Assembly (NCBI RefSeq): GCF_002160825.1
Contig: NZ_NFLI01000007.1
Coordinates: 118,384-182,383, forward strand
Length of the DNA: 64,000 nucleotides
Direction: 5' to 3'
Origin: Lachnoclostridium sp. An131
GTDB lineage: Bacteria > Bacillota > Clostridia > Lachnospirales > Lachnospiraceae
A program made the translations under genes and the position numbers. Under the pieces are notes generated by a model. It made no database searches and was not told the origin of the DNA. It worked only from the letters and a program-made list of their open reading frames with translations. Below are positions 24,822 through 32,968 of the stretch, one piece after another. How positions within the stretch are numbered: the first letter of the stretch is position 1; each line of letters opens with the position of its first letter.

Positions 24822-26320
24822 GATTTCAGACGGAAGATTCTGGTCCTGCCGCTTCCTTCCCTGCTGATGATTCCCTGCTTTTCCATCTGGGAGAGAAGTC
24901 TCCCGGCATGGCTGGCGGAGGTATCCAGAAGAGAGGCGATCTCGCCTGTGTGGGCAGCGGCATGTTCGGTCAGATATTCGATAATCACAGCCTTTTGAAC
25001 GGCTGAGCGGGCGGCGTTTCTGCCGCCGCTTTTGCGTTCTTTTTTGTCTGCGGCAGTGTTGCCGGCGTCTGTCTGGCGTCCGGGGCGGACCGTAAGCGAG
25101 AGCGTGATCCTTTCGGGAGCAAACTGCTGGGTGATGACCGGCGCGGGCCAGCCCTGTCTCTTCCATACATGATAAATGTTCGGGATACCGCCGCCGGTAC
25201 GCTCGCCTACATCGATCAGGTTGAACATACGGCACAGAGCAGGATTTCTGGGATCTGAAATGCCGCCGCCCAGAGCGTCGTCAACGGCAATGCGAAAGCT
25301 GCCGGGATTGGAAAAGGTGATTTCCGTCTCTTTTTTGCAGATGACGATTCCTCTGGTCCCGTGATAATCTGCATTGACCAGACAGTTTGTCAGAGCTTCG
25401 CGCAGAGCCTCCTGTACGGAGAATTTTTCCGGGTCAGGAAGGTCTGCCATATCTTCTTCCGGTCCTTTGTCAGCCCTGGACAGCAGTTCACGGCAGACAC
25501 GAAAATAAAAATCCAGCAGGTTTCCGCTCCAGTCCCCGGAGGAGGAGAGGATGCGCCGAGGACGTCCAGGGTATTTCTGCCCGTTTTCCGGTGCGGTCAA
25601 ATCCTGATAATCCAGAAAATAATCGGGATATTCCCGGATAATCTCATATTCAAGACCGAACATAAGAAGGCCGGCAGCCGTAGGATGGAGTGTGCCGTCG
25701 GAGCCTTTCCCCACAGCGCCCAGCTTGTAAAGAAACTCTTCATCCGGGAGATCTTCCCAGATATGCCCGGGATGACGGAGCATCATGCGGGAACGGTAGC
25801 GGCTGACGGTATTGGAATCAAATACTTTCAGATTCCTCTGTTCCAGAACAGACATATCCTGGGATTTTCTGACCGCGTCGCGGAGCATGGATTCCACTTC
25901 CTCCCGGGTGCAGCGGTAATCGCCCTCTCCGTTTCGCCGGTAAGTCCCGGTGAGCGGGTTTCCGTCCACGAAGACCGGCCTGTCGCAGCGCTGAGCCTGG
26001 GGCACGGTGATGGCGATGATCTGGCAGCCTTCGACGGTTTCCACAGATACGTTCTGATCAGAGAGAATATTTGCGCTTGCCTTTTCGGGCTGGTTGATCA
26101 AATCCCAGAATTCTTCTATCAGCCGTCCGGGATCGGGCAGGTTGACAGGATGGAGAGACTTATCCTTGTCTTCGATCACTCCCAGAAGGATGATTCCGCC
26201 CAGGGTATTTGCAAAGGCAGAGTAGGTTTCCCAGATGCTCTTCGGCAGGCCTCCCAGAGCCTTTTTTGCCTCGATTCGGTTATTCTCCCTGTATTTTTCC
26301 AGATTAGAAAAATCGATCAT
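24818..26320 (-). CDS. AlbA_2/Schlafen-type ATP-binding regulator
   Basis: This 500-residue protein has an N-terminal AlbA_2 nucleic-acid domain (residues 10-130, with SAFANTLGGIILLGVIED and TGTYRRNGEGDYRCT), a HATPase_c_4 segment (about 320-400, with EALTNCLVNADYHG and DVGERTGGGIPN) and a C-terminal winged helix (about 440-500). Such proteins are common accessory genes annotated as ATP-binding or transcriptional regulators; roles are largely unproven. The start at 26320 has AAGGAG upstream on the minus strand. It lies downstream of a DUF1292 gene with a hairpin between, and its 3' end cuts into a LysR gene. Confidence 0.85.
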   Translation of the reverse strand: MIDFSNLEKYRENNRIEAKKALGGLPKSIWETYSAFANTLGGIILLGVIEDKDKSLHPVNLPDPGRLIEEFWDLINQPEKASANILSDQNVSVETVEGCQIIAITVPQAQRCDRPVFVDGNPLTGTYRRNGEGDYRCTREEVESMLRDAVRKSQDMSVLEQRNLKVFDSNTVSRYRSRMMLRHPGHIWEDLPDEEFLYKLGAVGKGSDGTLHPTAAGLLMFGLEYEIIREYPDYFLDYQDLTAPENGQKYPGRPRRILSSSGDWSGNLLDFYFRVCRELLSRADKGPEEDMADLPDPEKFSVQEALREALTNCLVNADYHGTRGIVICKKETEITFSNPGSFRIAVDDALGGGISDPRNPALCRMFNLIDVGERTGGGIPNIYHVWKRQGWPAPVITQQFAPERITLSLTVRPGRQTDAGNTAADKKERKSGGRNAARSAVQKAVIIEYLTEHAAAHTGEIASLLDTSASHAGRLLSQMEKQGIISREGSGRTRIFRLKS

Positions 26321-26413
26321 ACCGTATTCTCCTTTCGTCAGCCGTCTGCGGCAGGTTTTGCTGCGGCTGCCGGGAATGCGCGCCTGGGGCCTGCCAGCTG
26401 CGGAAATCAAAGA

Positions 26414-26461
26414 GAGAAGCCCCGGCAGGCAGAATGGTTCTGCCTGCGCTGGAAGCTTCTC
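26414..26461 (-). terminator. Two-tier hairpin between DUF1292 and AlbA_2 genes
   Basis: An inner perfect 10-bp stem (26425-26434 with 26438-26447) is nested in an outer 7-bp stem GAGAAGC/GCTTCTC (26414-26420 with 26455-26461). On the minus strand the stem is followed by a T-rich TCTCTTTGATTT, so it probably ends or attenuates DUF1292 transcription. Confidence 0.6.
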
Positions 26462-26475
26462 CCTGCAGGTGTCCT

Positions 26476-26829
26476 TTAATTCTCTTCTTCGTCTGCTGCG
26501 ACCATTTCGTCGTACTCAGCGGCGTCAAGCATCTGGTCAAACATGTCAGCCACTGCTTCATATTCCTCGTCGTCCTCGATATTGTCCAGAACGGGGGAGC
26601 CGCTGCTGTTGTCATAGCGGTAGAGATAAACCTCTCCGTCTTCGTTCTCTCCGTTCTCATCGAGGGGGAGAAGAGCGATGTAATCGCGTCCGTTTACCGG
26701 GAAAATCGTAAGGATCGCGCATTCTACGGTTTCGTCATTGTCCAGCGTCAGGGTAACGGTGATATTTCCGTCACAGGTATCACAGTTGCCGCCGCAGGAA
26801 GCAGTGTCGCATTTATTGTCTGCTGCCAT
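26476..26829 (-). CDS. DUF1292 protein with Cys-rich N-terminus
   Basis: This 117-residue acidic protein contains a DUF1292 domain (TLTLDNDETVECAILTIFPV, then YIALLPLDENG, VYLYRY and a tail of Glu/Asp). The N-terminus adds four cysteines, CX4CX3CX2C between residues 7 and 19, absent from the usual compact DUF1292 proteins that I know of; this could bind a metal. No function is known for the domain. The start at 26829 has AAAAGGAGA upstream on the minus strand. It precedes the AlbA_2 gene. Confidence 0.8.
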   Translation of the reverse strand: MAADNKCDTASCGGNCDTCDGNITVTLTLDNDETVECAILTIFPVNGRDYIALLPLDENGENEDGEVYLYRYDNSSGSPVLDNIEDDEEYEAVADMFDQMLDAAEYDEMVAADEEEN

Positions 26830-26911
26830 AATCGTTCTCCTTTTGGTAAATAAGTAATAGATGTAATATTACTCTATCAGAAACAGAAGGGAAAAGCAAG
26901 AAAAAGAAGGA

Positions 26912-26940
26912 TTGCGCAACAGAAAGAATTGTACTAGAAT
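26912..26940 (+). promoter_or_regulatory. Promoter of the aminotransferase gene
   Basis: TTGCGC (26912-26917), a 17-bp spacer, TAGAAT (26935-26940). Confidence 0.55.
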
Positions 26941-26973
26941 AAAAGCGAACGCGTTTTTACAGGAGGAAAAAGA

Positions 26974-28143
26974 ATGGAACTGCAATTTTCAAAGAGAGCG
27001 GAAAGAATCCAGGAGGGAATCTTTTCAATTCTTGATCATAAAAAGGCAGAGCTTCTGGCAGCAGGCCGGAAGGTATACAATTTTTCAGTGGGAACCCCGG
27101 ATTTCAAGCCGCAGCCCCATATTATGGAGGCGATGGCAAAGGCGGCGATGGATCCGGAAAATTATAAATACGCTCTGTCAGACAGGGAAGAGCTCCTGTC
27201 TGCGGTACAGGGCTTTTACGAGAAGAGGTTTGGCGTAAGGCTTGAGAAGGATGAGATGATGTCGCTTTACGGCTCTCAGGAGGGCATGGCCCATATCGCG
27301 ATTGCGCTCTGCGATCCGGGAGATGTGGTGCTTGTTCCGAATCCGGGGTACCCGGTATTTTCACTGGGGCCCGAGCTTGTGGGCGCCGCAATCGAGACCT
27401 ATCCGCTGTATGCAGAAAATAATTTTCTTCCGGATTTTGCGGATATACCGGAGGAAACGGCACGGAAGGCGCGGTTTATGATCGTATCCTACCCGGCAAA
27501 CCCGGTATGCTCTGTGGCGGACGATGCGTTCTATGAGAGTCTGATCGCCTTTGCAGAGAAATATCAGATTATTGTTCTGCATGACAATGCCTACTCGGAT
27601 ATTCTCTACGGAGGGCGGGAAGGAAAATCATTTCTTTCTTATCCGGGAGCGAAGGAGGTGGGAATTGAGTTTTATTCCCTTTCCAAGAGCTACAATATGA
27701 CGGGACTCAGGATTTCATTTGCGGTAGGAAACCGTGAGATTATCCATGAATTTCGTAAGGTACGCTCCCAGATCGATTACGGCACCTCTCTTCTGGTACA
27801 GAAGGCGGCTGTGGCAGCCCTGACTGGGTCACAGGAGGCGGTGCAGGAGCAGTGCCGGGAATATGAGAGGCGCAACCATGCGCTCTGCGGAGGCCTGCGT
27901 GCCATCGGCTGGAATGTGCCGGACAGCCAGGGCACGATGTTTGTGTGGGCGCCTTTGCCCAGGAATTATGAGAACAGCGAGAAATTTGTGCTGGATCTGA
28001 TGGAGAAGACAGGGGTGATCGTGACGCCGGGAAGCGCCTTCGGAGATCTGGGCGAGGGCTATGTCCGTATGGCGCTGGTGTATCCGGTTCCGGTTATTGA
28101 GGAAGCGGTGCGGAAGATAAAGGAAAGCGGAATTCTGGGCTGA
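26974..28143 (+). CDS. Class I/II PLP-dependent aminotransferase
   Basis: This 389-residue enzyme has fold-type I landmarks: SVGTPDFKPQPHIMEAMAKA near residue 30, the cofactor Asp/Tyr stretch HDNAYSDILYGG near 203, the Schiff-base lysine in SLSKSYNMTGLRISFAVGNR near 232 and the late Arg-rich VRMALVYP. The overall pattern is that of LL-diaminopimelate/aspartate-type aminotransferases, but the substrate cannot be fixed. AGGAGG precedes ATG 26974. It leads a run of genes (YdcF, IMPase) that may share its transcript. Confidence 0.88.
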   Translation: MELQFSKRAERIQEGIFSILDHKKAELLAAGRKVYNFSVGTPDFKPQPHIMEAMAKAAMDPENYKYALSDREELLSAVQGFYEKRFGVRLEKDEMMSLYGSQEGMAHIAIALCDPGDVVLVPNPGYPVFSLGPELVGAAIETYPLYAENNFLPDFADIPEETARKARFMIVSYPANPVCSVADDAFYESLIAFAEKYQIIVLHDNAYSDILYGGREGKSFLSYPGAKEVGIEFYSLSKSYNMTGLRISFAVGNREIIHEFRKVRSQIDYGTSLLVQKAAVAALTGSQEAVQEQCREYERRNHALCGGLRAIGWNVPDSQGTMFVWAPLPRNYENSEKFVLDLMEKTGVIVTPGSAFGDLGEGYVRMALVYPVPVIEEAVRKIKESGILG

Positions 28144-28176
28144 GAAAGGCCCGGGAAAGGGCATCGGAGGTGGCGC

Positions 28177-28770
28177 ATGGATTTTGTGCAGGATATTACG
28201 GATTTTATTTTTGTGGAAGATGCGCCGGAAAAGGCGGATATCATTTTTATCCCTGGCGGGGACCAGGGGAGCCTTGCCATGACTGCGGCAAGGCTGTTTC
28301 GCGAAGGGTATGCGCCCTATATTCTTCCGTCCGGGCGTTACAGCAAGCCGGTTGGGCGGTGCCTGATTCCAGACTACGAGACAGAATGGGATTTTCTGAA
28401 GGACATTCTGGTGAAGGAGGGCGTGCCCCGGGAACGGATCCTGGAGGAAAGGCAGGCTACCTATACCTATGAAAACGCGATTTATTCCCGGCAGGTGACG
28501 GAGCGTCTGGGTCTTATGATCCGCCGTGCGATTCTGTGTCCCCAGGCCTGCCATGCAAGACGCGCGCTTCTCTATTATAAGGTATTGTATCCAGAGACAG
28601 AGTTTTTTGTCTGTCCGACCGTGACCCGGGGAATCAGCCGGGAAAACTGGTTCCTGGACGGACAGAGGATAGATGTGGTTCTCGGCGAGCTTGAGCGCTG
28701 CGGAAGCCAGTTCCATGAGATACTGCGGGAATACGCCGGGAAGCGGCAGGAGGAGAAAAAATGGAGATAA
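28177..28770 (+). CDS. YdcF/ElyC (DUF218) family protein
   Basis: This 197-residue protein has the DUF218 core: ADIIFIPGGDQGSLAMTAAR near residue 20, PYILPSGRYSKPVG, then ERQATYTYENAIYSRQV and the AILCPQACHARRALLYY segment near 110. The domain is linked to envelope or vancomycin-related functions in a few bacteria; its reaction is not established. No TM helix is visible, so it seems cytoplasmic. CGGAGG precedes ATG 28177. It overlaps the next gene by 10 bp, so the two are coupled. Confidence 0.8.
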   Translation: MDFVQDITDFIFVEDAPEKADIIFIPGGDQGSLAMTAARLFREGYAPYILPSGRYSKPVGRCLIPDYETEWDFLKDILVKEGVPRERILEERQATYTYENAIYSRQVTERLGLMIRRAILCPQACHARRALLYYKVLYPETEFFVCPTVTRGISRENWFLDGQRIDVVLGELERCGSQFHEILREYAGKRQEEKKWR

Positions 28771-29519
28771 GAGATGTAATAGAACTGGTCAGGCAGGCGA
28801 AGCCCCTGATACAGAACCGGGATATGGCTGATCATATCAAGGTTAAGGGGCCTTCGGATTATGTGACACAGGTGGACATGAATGTTCAGAAGCTTCTTTC
28901 TGAAAAGCTTTATGAGCTGGCGCCGGAGATCCAGTTTCTCGGGGAAGAGGAAGGGCTGCACGCAATGTCGGGAGATACCTTCTGGATCCTGGATCCTGTG
29001 GACGGGACCACGAATCTGATTCACGACTACCAGCACAGTACCGTATCCCTTGGCCTTTATGAAAAGGGAGAGATTGTGATGGGAGTGATTTACGATCCCT
29101 TCCGGGAAGAGGTGTTTTACGCAGAGAAGGGGAAGGGAAGCTGGCGGAACGGGGAGCGCATCCATGCGGCCCCGGCCGAGACCTTAAGCGAAACAATTAT
29201 AGCGATTGGAACGGCTCCTTATCAGAAGGAGCTGGCTCATGAGAATTTTCAGAGATTTGAGCGTGTGTTCCTGAAATGCCAGGATATCCGCCGGACAGGA
29301 ACAGCTGCCATGGATCTGGCGTATACAGCCTGCGGCCGCATTGGCGGATATTTCGAAGAGAGACTGCAGCCCTGGGATTTTGCGGCAGGAATGCTGATTC
29401 TGTCTGAGGCTGGCGGTAAGGTCACGCGTTTTGACGGCTCGCCTGTAAATCCGCTGGAGCCGGGCGGTATTCTCGCCAGCAACGGGAAGCTGCACGGGGA
29501 GCTTCTGGAGCTGCTGTAG
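28761..29519 (+). CDS. Inositol monophosphatase family protein
   Basis: This 252-residue phosphatase has the metal-binding signatures FLGEEEG near residue 58, WILDPVDGTTNLIHDY near 75 and LQPWDFAAGMLILSEAGG near 200. Family members dephosphorylate inositol phosphates, 3'-phosphoadenosine phosphate or fructose bisphosphate; the target here is undetermined. It overlaps the DUF218 gene by 10 bp. An 8-bp inverted repeat (29543-29570) follows the stop and may end the transcript. Confidence 0.88.
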   Translation: MEIRDVIELVRQAKPLIQNRDMADHIKVKGPSDYVTQVDMNVQKLLSEKLYELAPEIQFLGEEEGLHAMSGDTFWILDPVDGTTNLIHDYQHSTVSLGLYEKGEIVMGVIYDPFREEVFYAEKGKGSWRNGERIHAAPAETLSETIIAIGTAPYQKELAHENFQRFERVFLKCQDIRRTGTAAMDLAYTACGRIGGYFEERLQPWDFAAGMLILSEAGGKVTRFDGSPVNPLEPGGILASNGKLHGELLELL

Positions 29520-29542
29520 GGACTGGGCATGGAAATATGCGC

Positions 29543-29570
29543 AAAGCTGTGGTATCATAGAAACAGCTTT
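29543..29570 (+). terminator. Weak hairpin after the IMPase gene
   Basis: AAAGCTGT and ACAGCTTT (8 bp perfect) surround a 12-base loop; only TTTAAT follows, so termination is uncertain. Confidence 0.4.
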
Positions 29571-29625
29571 AATAGGTATCATGTTTTCATTTATAATGAA
29601 AAACAGAGAAAGGAGAAGTGAGAAA

Positions 29626-30117
29626 ATGAGAAGCATTCAAGCAGAGAAACTGACTCATGAGAGGTACGCGCCGTTCGGAACCTTCTATGCGATGGCAGAT
29701 CCGGAAGGCTATTCGCTGAAGGGAGAGCTGCACCGGTTTTTCCCGGACCGTCTGACAGAGACCTATCCGGTCAGACTGGGATTTTCACCGATCCTGGTGA
29801 AAAAGCCGGAGAAGATGGTGATTACCTCTGTGGAGTACCACACGACGACACCGGAAATTATTATGCCTCTGAACGATGATATGATTGTTCATGTGGCGCC
29901 TGCTTCTGCAGGAGCTCCGGTTCCGGAGCTGGCAAAGGCCTTTGTGGTTCCGAAATTTACGATGATTAAGATTAATACGGCTATCTGGCATCTCTGCCCT
30001 CTGCCTGTCCATGCGGATGAGCTGCAGGCGCTGATTGTGCTTCCGGAATGTACTTACCAGAACGATTGTACGGTCGTGGAATTAAAGCCGGAGGAGCAGT
30101 TTGAGATCACGCTGTAG
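29626..30117 (+). CDS. Ureidoglycolate lyase (AllA)-like cupin protein
   Basis: This 163-residue protein resembles AllA-type ureidoglycolate lyase: an N-terminal FGTFYAM segment, then a cupin core with VEYHTTTPEIIMPLNDDMIV, and WHLCPLPVHADELQALIVLP. Full pathway enzymes for purine or allantoin use are absent from the window, so the physiological substrate is open. ATG 29626 has AAAGGAGA about 9 bp upstream; the open frame upstream contains no conserved sequence. It may be an orphan hydrolase-like cupin. Confidence 0.72.
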   Translation: MRSIQAEKLTHERYAPFGTFYAMADPEGYSLKGELHRFFPDRLTETYPVRLGFSPILVKKPEKMVITSVEYHTTTPEIIMPLNDDMIVHVAPASAGAPVPELAKAFVVPKFTMIKINTAIWHLCPLPVHADELQALIVLPECTYQNDCTVVELKPEEQFEITL

Positions 30118-30157
30118 AGGCGGGGGAAACAGCCAAAGGCTGCATGAAAAATGGACA

Positions 30158-30213
30158 AAAAGAAAAAGGAGAGGGGCTTCCGGCCAGGGTTTCTGAAACC
30201 GGAGTCCGTCTCC
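30158..30213 (-). terminator. Terminator of luxS
   Basis: On the minus strand, GGAGA (30213-30209) pairs with TCTCC (30172-30168) around an inner region that includes a 13-bp palindrome, followed by a long T-rich run (complement of 30158-30167). Confidence 0.5.
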
Positions 30214-30276
30214 TTTGCCTGCAGCTGCTTTCTAAAACACAGAAGTACAGGGGAAATTTACGATATCTGTGGTGCC

Positions 30277-30756
30277 CTAATCGGGATATACCAGCCTGTC
30301 CCCGGCAATGTGATACAGAACCTCATCCAGGTATTTTTTTGCCAGGTATTTTGCCATGGGAAGATTCATATCCAGATAATTGCCGCAGTCTTTCGGGCTG
30401 GCGCCGGGAATCTCTCCTTCAAAATCCCGGATAAATTCCCACATTTCTATCATCAGCGGAACGATGTCTCTGGACTCCCAGCTGCCGGAAAGAAGCAGGT
30501 AAAAGCCGGTGCGGCAGCCCATGGGCCCGAAATAGAGAACCCTGGCTCCCCATTCCTTATGATTGCGCAGAAAGGTCGCGCCCAGGTGCTCGATGGCGTG
30601 AACCTCGGCTGTGTTCATGACAGGCTCCTCGTTCGGGCTTGTCAGCCGAAGATCAAAGGTAGTCACTACGGTATTTCCAACCGGATCCTTGCGTGAAACA
30701 TAGACGCCGGGCTGGAGAAGAAGATGATTGATCGTAAAGCTTGTTATTTTTTCCAT
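30277..30756 (-). CDS. luxS: S-ribosylhomocysteine lyase LuxS
   Basis: LuxS (159 aa) cleaves S-ribosylhomocysteine to homocysteine and the AI-2 precursor DPD. The metal-binding HAIEH motif lies near residue 53, and a conserved FGPMGCRTGFYLLL block, with the catalytic Cys, follows near 76. The minus-strand start at 30756 is preceded by AGGAGGAAT. Pfs/MTAN and metK are not adjacent, so luxS is a single gene here. It lies divergent from the A24 peptidase gene. Confidence 0.97.
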   Translation of the reverse strand: MEKITSFTINHLLLQPGVYVSRKDPVGNTVVTTFDLRLTSPNEEPVMNTAEVHAIEHLGATFLRNHKEWGARVLYFGPMGCRTGFYLLLSGSWESRDIVPLMIEMWEFIRDFEGEIPGASPKDCGNYLDMNLPMAKYLAKKYLDEVLYHIAGDRLVYPD

Positions 30757-30814
30757 AGAAGCATTCCTCCTGTTGTTTTCAGACAGCAGATTTCAGGGCG
30801 GTCTGAACAGTAAC

Positions 30815-30842
30815 AGTGTATCACATTTCTGAGGGAAGTCAA
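30815..30842 (-). promoter_or_regulatory. Promoter of luxS
   Basis: Minus strand: TTGACT (30842-30837), a 16-bp spacer, TACACT (30820-30815) with a nearby upstream TG. Confidence 0.6.
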
Positions 30843-30896
30843 ATGCGAAAGATGCAGAAAGGAGCGTATGCGGCTTCCGGCTCAGCCTGATTCACC

Positions 30897-30910
30897 GTGC
30901 AGATCTGCAC
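30897..30910. repeat. Perfect 14-bp palindrome between luxS and the A24 peptidase gene
   Basis: GTGCAGATCTGCAC reads the same on both strands. It lies between the divergent luxS promoter and the peptidase gene and coincides with the most upstream possible peptidase start. Confidence 0.5.
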
Positions 30911-31463
30911 AGAATTTCCAAAAGAAAAGCATAATAACAGGGAAAGAAAGGGATTTTATATTTTTGAAGCGTTGAATTTTACCGGGGATATCCTGCCGGG
31001 GATACTGAAGGAAGCCGCTTTTTTAATGCTGTTTTTTGCGGCGGCATGGACGGATTGGCATGTTCGGAGGGTGCCGAACCGGCTGCTGGCAGTGGGTGTC
31101 TGCCTGCGGCTTCTGCTGTTTTTGCAGGAGCTGTGTCTGTCCGGGAGGGCGGAGGCAGTCCGGGAGCTTCTGCAGGCTGCGGCAGGAAGCCTGATCCTCC
31201 TGGCATTTTTTCTTCTGGCAGCCCGGCTTTCCGGCAGAGGGCTGGGAATGGGGGATATAAAGTTTATTGGAACAGCGGCGCTGTTTACAGGGGCTCACAG
31301 AATGCTGGTGATTTTGTTCTGCGGCCTGCTGCTTGCCCTGGGAGCATCGTTTGTTCTTTTGGCACGTGCCCAAAAGGCCGGCATGGAAAAAGAGGGCCGG
31401 ACTGCGCTTCCGCTGATTCCGTTTCTGCTGGGAGGGCTATTGCTGGAGAGGCTACTTTTGTGA
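30897..31463 (+). CDS. Type IV prepilin-like peptidase (A24 family)
   Basis: A membrane aspartic peptidase of 188 residues (from GTG 30897) with the two catalytic aspartates in TDWHVRRVPN and GLGMGDIKF, the known A24 motif pair, and several TM helices. The start is uncertain: GTG 30897 has no ribosome site and lies in the palindrome, while TTG 30972 begins closer to the first TM helix. Such proteins process prepilin or prepilin-like substrates. No pilin, pilB or pilC genes lie in the window, so it is an orphan. Confidence 0.75.
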   Translation: MQICTEFPKEKHNNRERKGFYIFEALNFTGDILPGILKEAAFLMLFFAAAWTDWHVRRVPNRLLAVGVCLRLLLFLQELCLSGRAEAVRELLQAAAGSLILLAFFLLAARLSGRGLGMGDIKFIGTAALFTGAHRMLVILFCGLLLALGASFVLLARAQKAGMEKEGRTALPLIPFLLGGLLLERLLL

Positions 31464-31578
31464 GCGGCATTCCGCATGGCAGGACAAAATTAAGAAAGTC
31501 TTTTTTTCTCTGCCTTGAGGCGGGGGAAGGATTATGGTAGGATGAAGAAAAAGGCAGAGAGGAGAGGTGGGACAGGCT

Positions 31579-32448
31579 ATGACGAGACGAAGGCCAGGCA
31601 TGGCATTTCTGGCGGCGCTTCTGCTTTTTTCAGTTCCGGCAGGATGCGGCGGAGGAAAGGAAGCGGAACAGGGATCAGGGCAGGCAGCAGATGCCCCGGA
31701 GCTTAAGGTAACGTTTTTTAATGTAGGAAAAGGCGATGCGGTTCTGCTGGAGACAGAGGAGCAGGCGATGCTGATTGATGCAGGATACGACGATACCTCA
31801 GCTGTAATCCTGGATTATCTGGAGGCAGAAGAGATAGATACGCTGGATTATCTGGTCATTACCCATTTTGACAAGGATCATGTGGGAGGCGCAGATAAGA
31901 TTCTGGAGGCTGTGGAGGTGCTCGAGGTATTGGAACCGGATTATGAGTCGGACAGCGGACAGACGGAAGAATACAGGGAAACGCTGAAGGAACAGGGAAT
32001 CACGCCGGTCAGGGTGACGGATACGAAGGAGCTTATGCTGGAAGGCGCGGACTGTACGGTCTATCCGCCCAGACAGAAGGATTACGAGGAGGAGGATAAT
32101 GATTTTTCCCTTGTGATCAGTCTGCGCTTTGGAGAGGAAGGCTTTCTTTTTGCCGGAGACTGTGAGAAGGAAAGGCTTTCGGAGCTTCTGGCAGAAAGCG
32201 GCCTCAATCTCAGGCACCAGGTTCTGAAGGTGCCGCATCACGGACGGGAGGAAAAAAATTCAGACAAATTCCTGCTGGCAGTAGATCCGGAGGCGGCGGT
32301 CATTACCTGCTCCGAGGACGACAGGCCCGATAAGGAGATCCTGGAGCTTCTGGAACAGCTGGGCACAGAGGTTTATCTGACCTCGGAGGGAACCGTGACC
32401 TGCGTGACAGACGGCAGCACCTTAAGCTTCCGGCAGGAGCAGGGCTGA
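31579..32448 (+). CDS. Metallo-beta-lactamase-fold lipoprotein (ComEC C-domain-like)
   Basis: This 289-residue predicted lipoprotein has a signal peptide with lipobox VPAGC near residues 22-26, then a metallo-beta-lactamase fold: FNVGKGDAVLLET, LVITHFDKDHVGGADKI (metal-ligand HxxxDH), FAGDCEKERLSELL and KVPHHGREE. This resembles the ComEC C-terminal domain, a nuclease-like hydrolase, detached and anchored outside the cell. ATG 31579 fits a GGAGAGG site 11 bp upstream; an earlier in-frame GTG at 31567 is closer to the site but less common. Natural competence cannot be inferred from this gene alone. Confidence 0.82.
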   Translation: MTRRRPGMAFLAALLLFSVPAGCGGGKEAEQGSGQAADAPELKVTFFNVGKGDAVLLETEEQAMLIDAGYDDTSAVILDYLEAEEIDTLDYLVITHFDKDHVGGADKILEAVEVLEVLEPDYESDSGQTEEYRETLKEQGITPVRVTDTKELMLEGADCTVYPPRQKDYEEEDNDFSLVISLRFGEEGFLFAGDCEKERLSELLAESGLNLRHQVLKVPHHGREEKNSDKFLLAVDPEAAVITCSEDDRPDKEILELLEQLGTEVYLTSEGTVTCVTDGSTLSFRQEQG

Positions 32449-32521
32449 GGGGGAAAATCCGGGCTTGAAATCGGCCAGGAATATGATTACAATGGTAATA
32501 ATGTTTAAAGGAGGAAAAGCA

Positions 32522-32968
32522 ATGAGCATGATTGACGCAGTCCGCGCCGAAATGGTGACGGCAATGAAAAATAAGGAAAAGGAAAGGAAGGAATCCTTGT
32601 CTATGCTTCTGTCCGCCTTGAAAAACAAGGCGATTGACAAGCGCGCGGATCTTACGGAGGAGGAAGAGTACGCGGTTGTGAAAAAGGAAATGAAGCAGAC
32701 GCAGGAGACGATGGATCTGGCTCCGGCAGACCGGACGGATATCATAGAGCAGTGCAGAGCGCGCCTGGCGGTCCTCTCTGAGTTCGCTCCGGAGGAGATG
32801 AGCGAGGACGCAATCCGCGCGGTGATTCAGGAGGTCATCGCATCCCTTGGAATCGAGAGCCCTTCAGGAAAAGATAAGGGAAAAATTATGAAAGAGCTTA
32901 TGCCAAGGGTAAAGGGGAAGGCTGACGGAGCCCTGGTCAATAAGCTGGTAGGAGAGACGCTTGCGTAG
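32522..32968 (+). CDS. GatB/YqeY domain protein
   Basis: This 148-residue protein is a YqeY-type GatB C-terminal-domain protein: MIDAVRAEMVTAMKNKEKER at the start, KKEMKQTQETMDLA, then SPSGKDKGKIMKELMPRVKGKADG, a typical tail. The domain is related to the tRNA-binding tail of GatB, but the free-standing function is not established. ATG 32522 has AAAGGAGG at about 32508; an upstream ATG in the same frame lacks conservation. The next gene starts 8 bp inside its 3' end. Confidence 0.9.
   Translation: MSMIDAVRAEMVTAMKNKEKERKESLSMLLSALKNKAIDKRADLTEEEEYAVVKKEMKQTQETMDLAPADRTDIIEQCRARLAVLSEFAPEEMSEDAIRAVIQEVIASLGIESPSGKDKGKIMKELMPRVKGKADGALVNKLVGETLA

Noticed and set aside
30151..30696. Open frame antisense to luxS starting near 30151
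   Set aside because: It overlaps all of luxS and its N-terminal part contains a hairpin terminator; no family resemblance.
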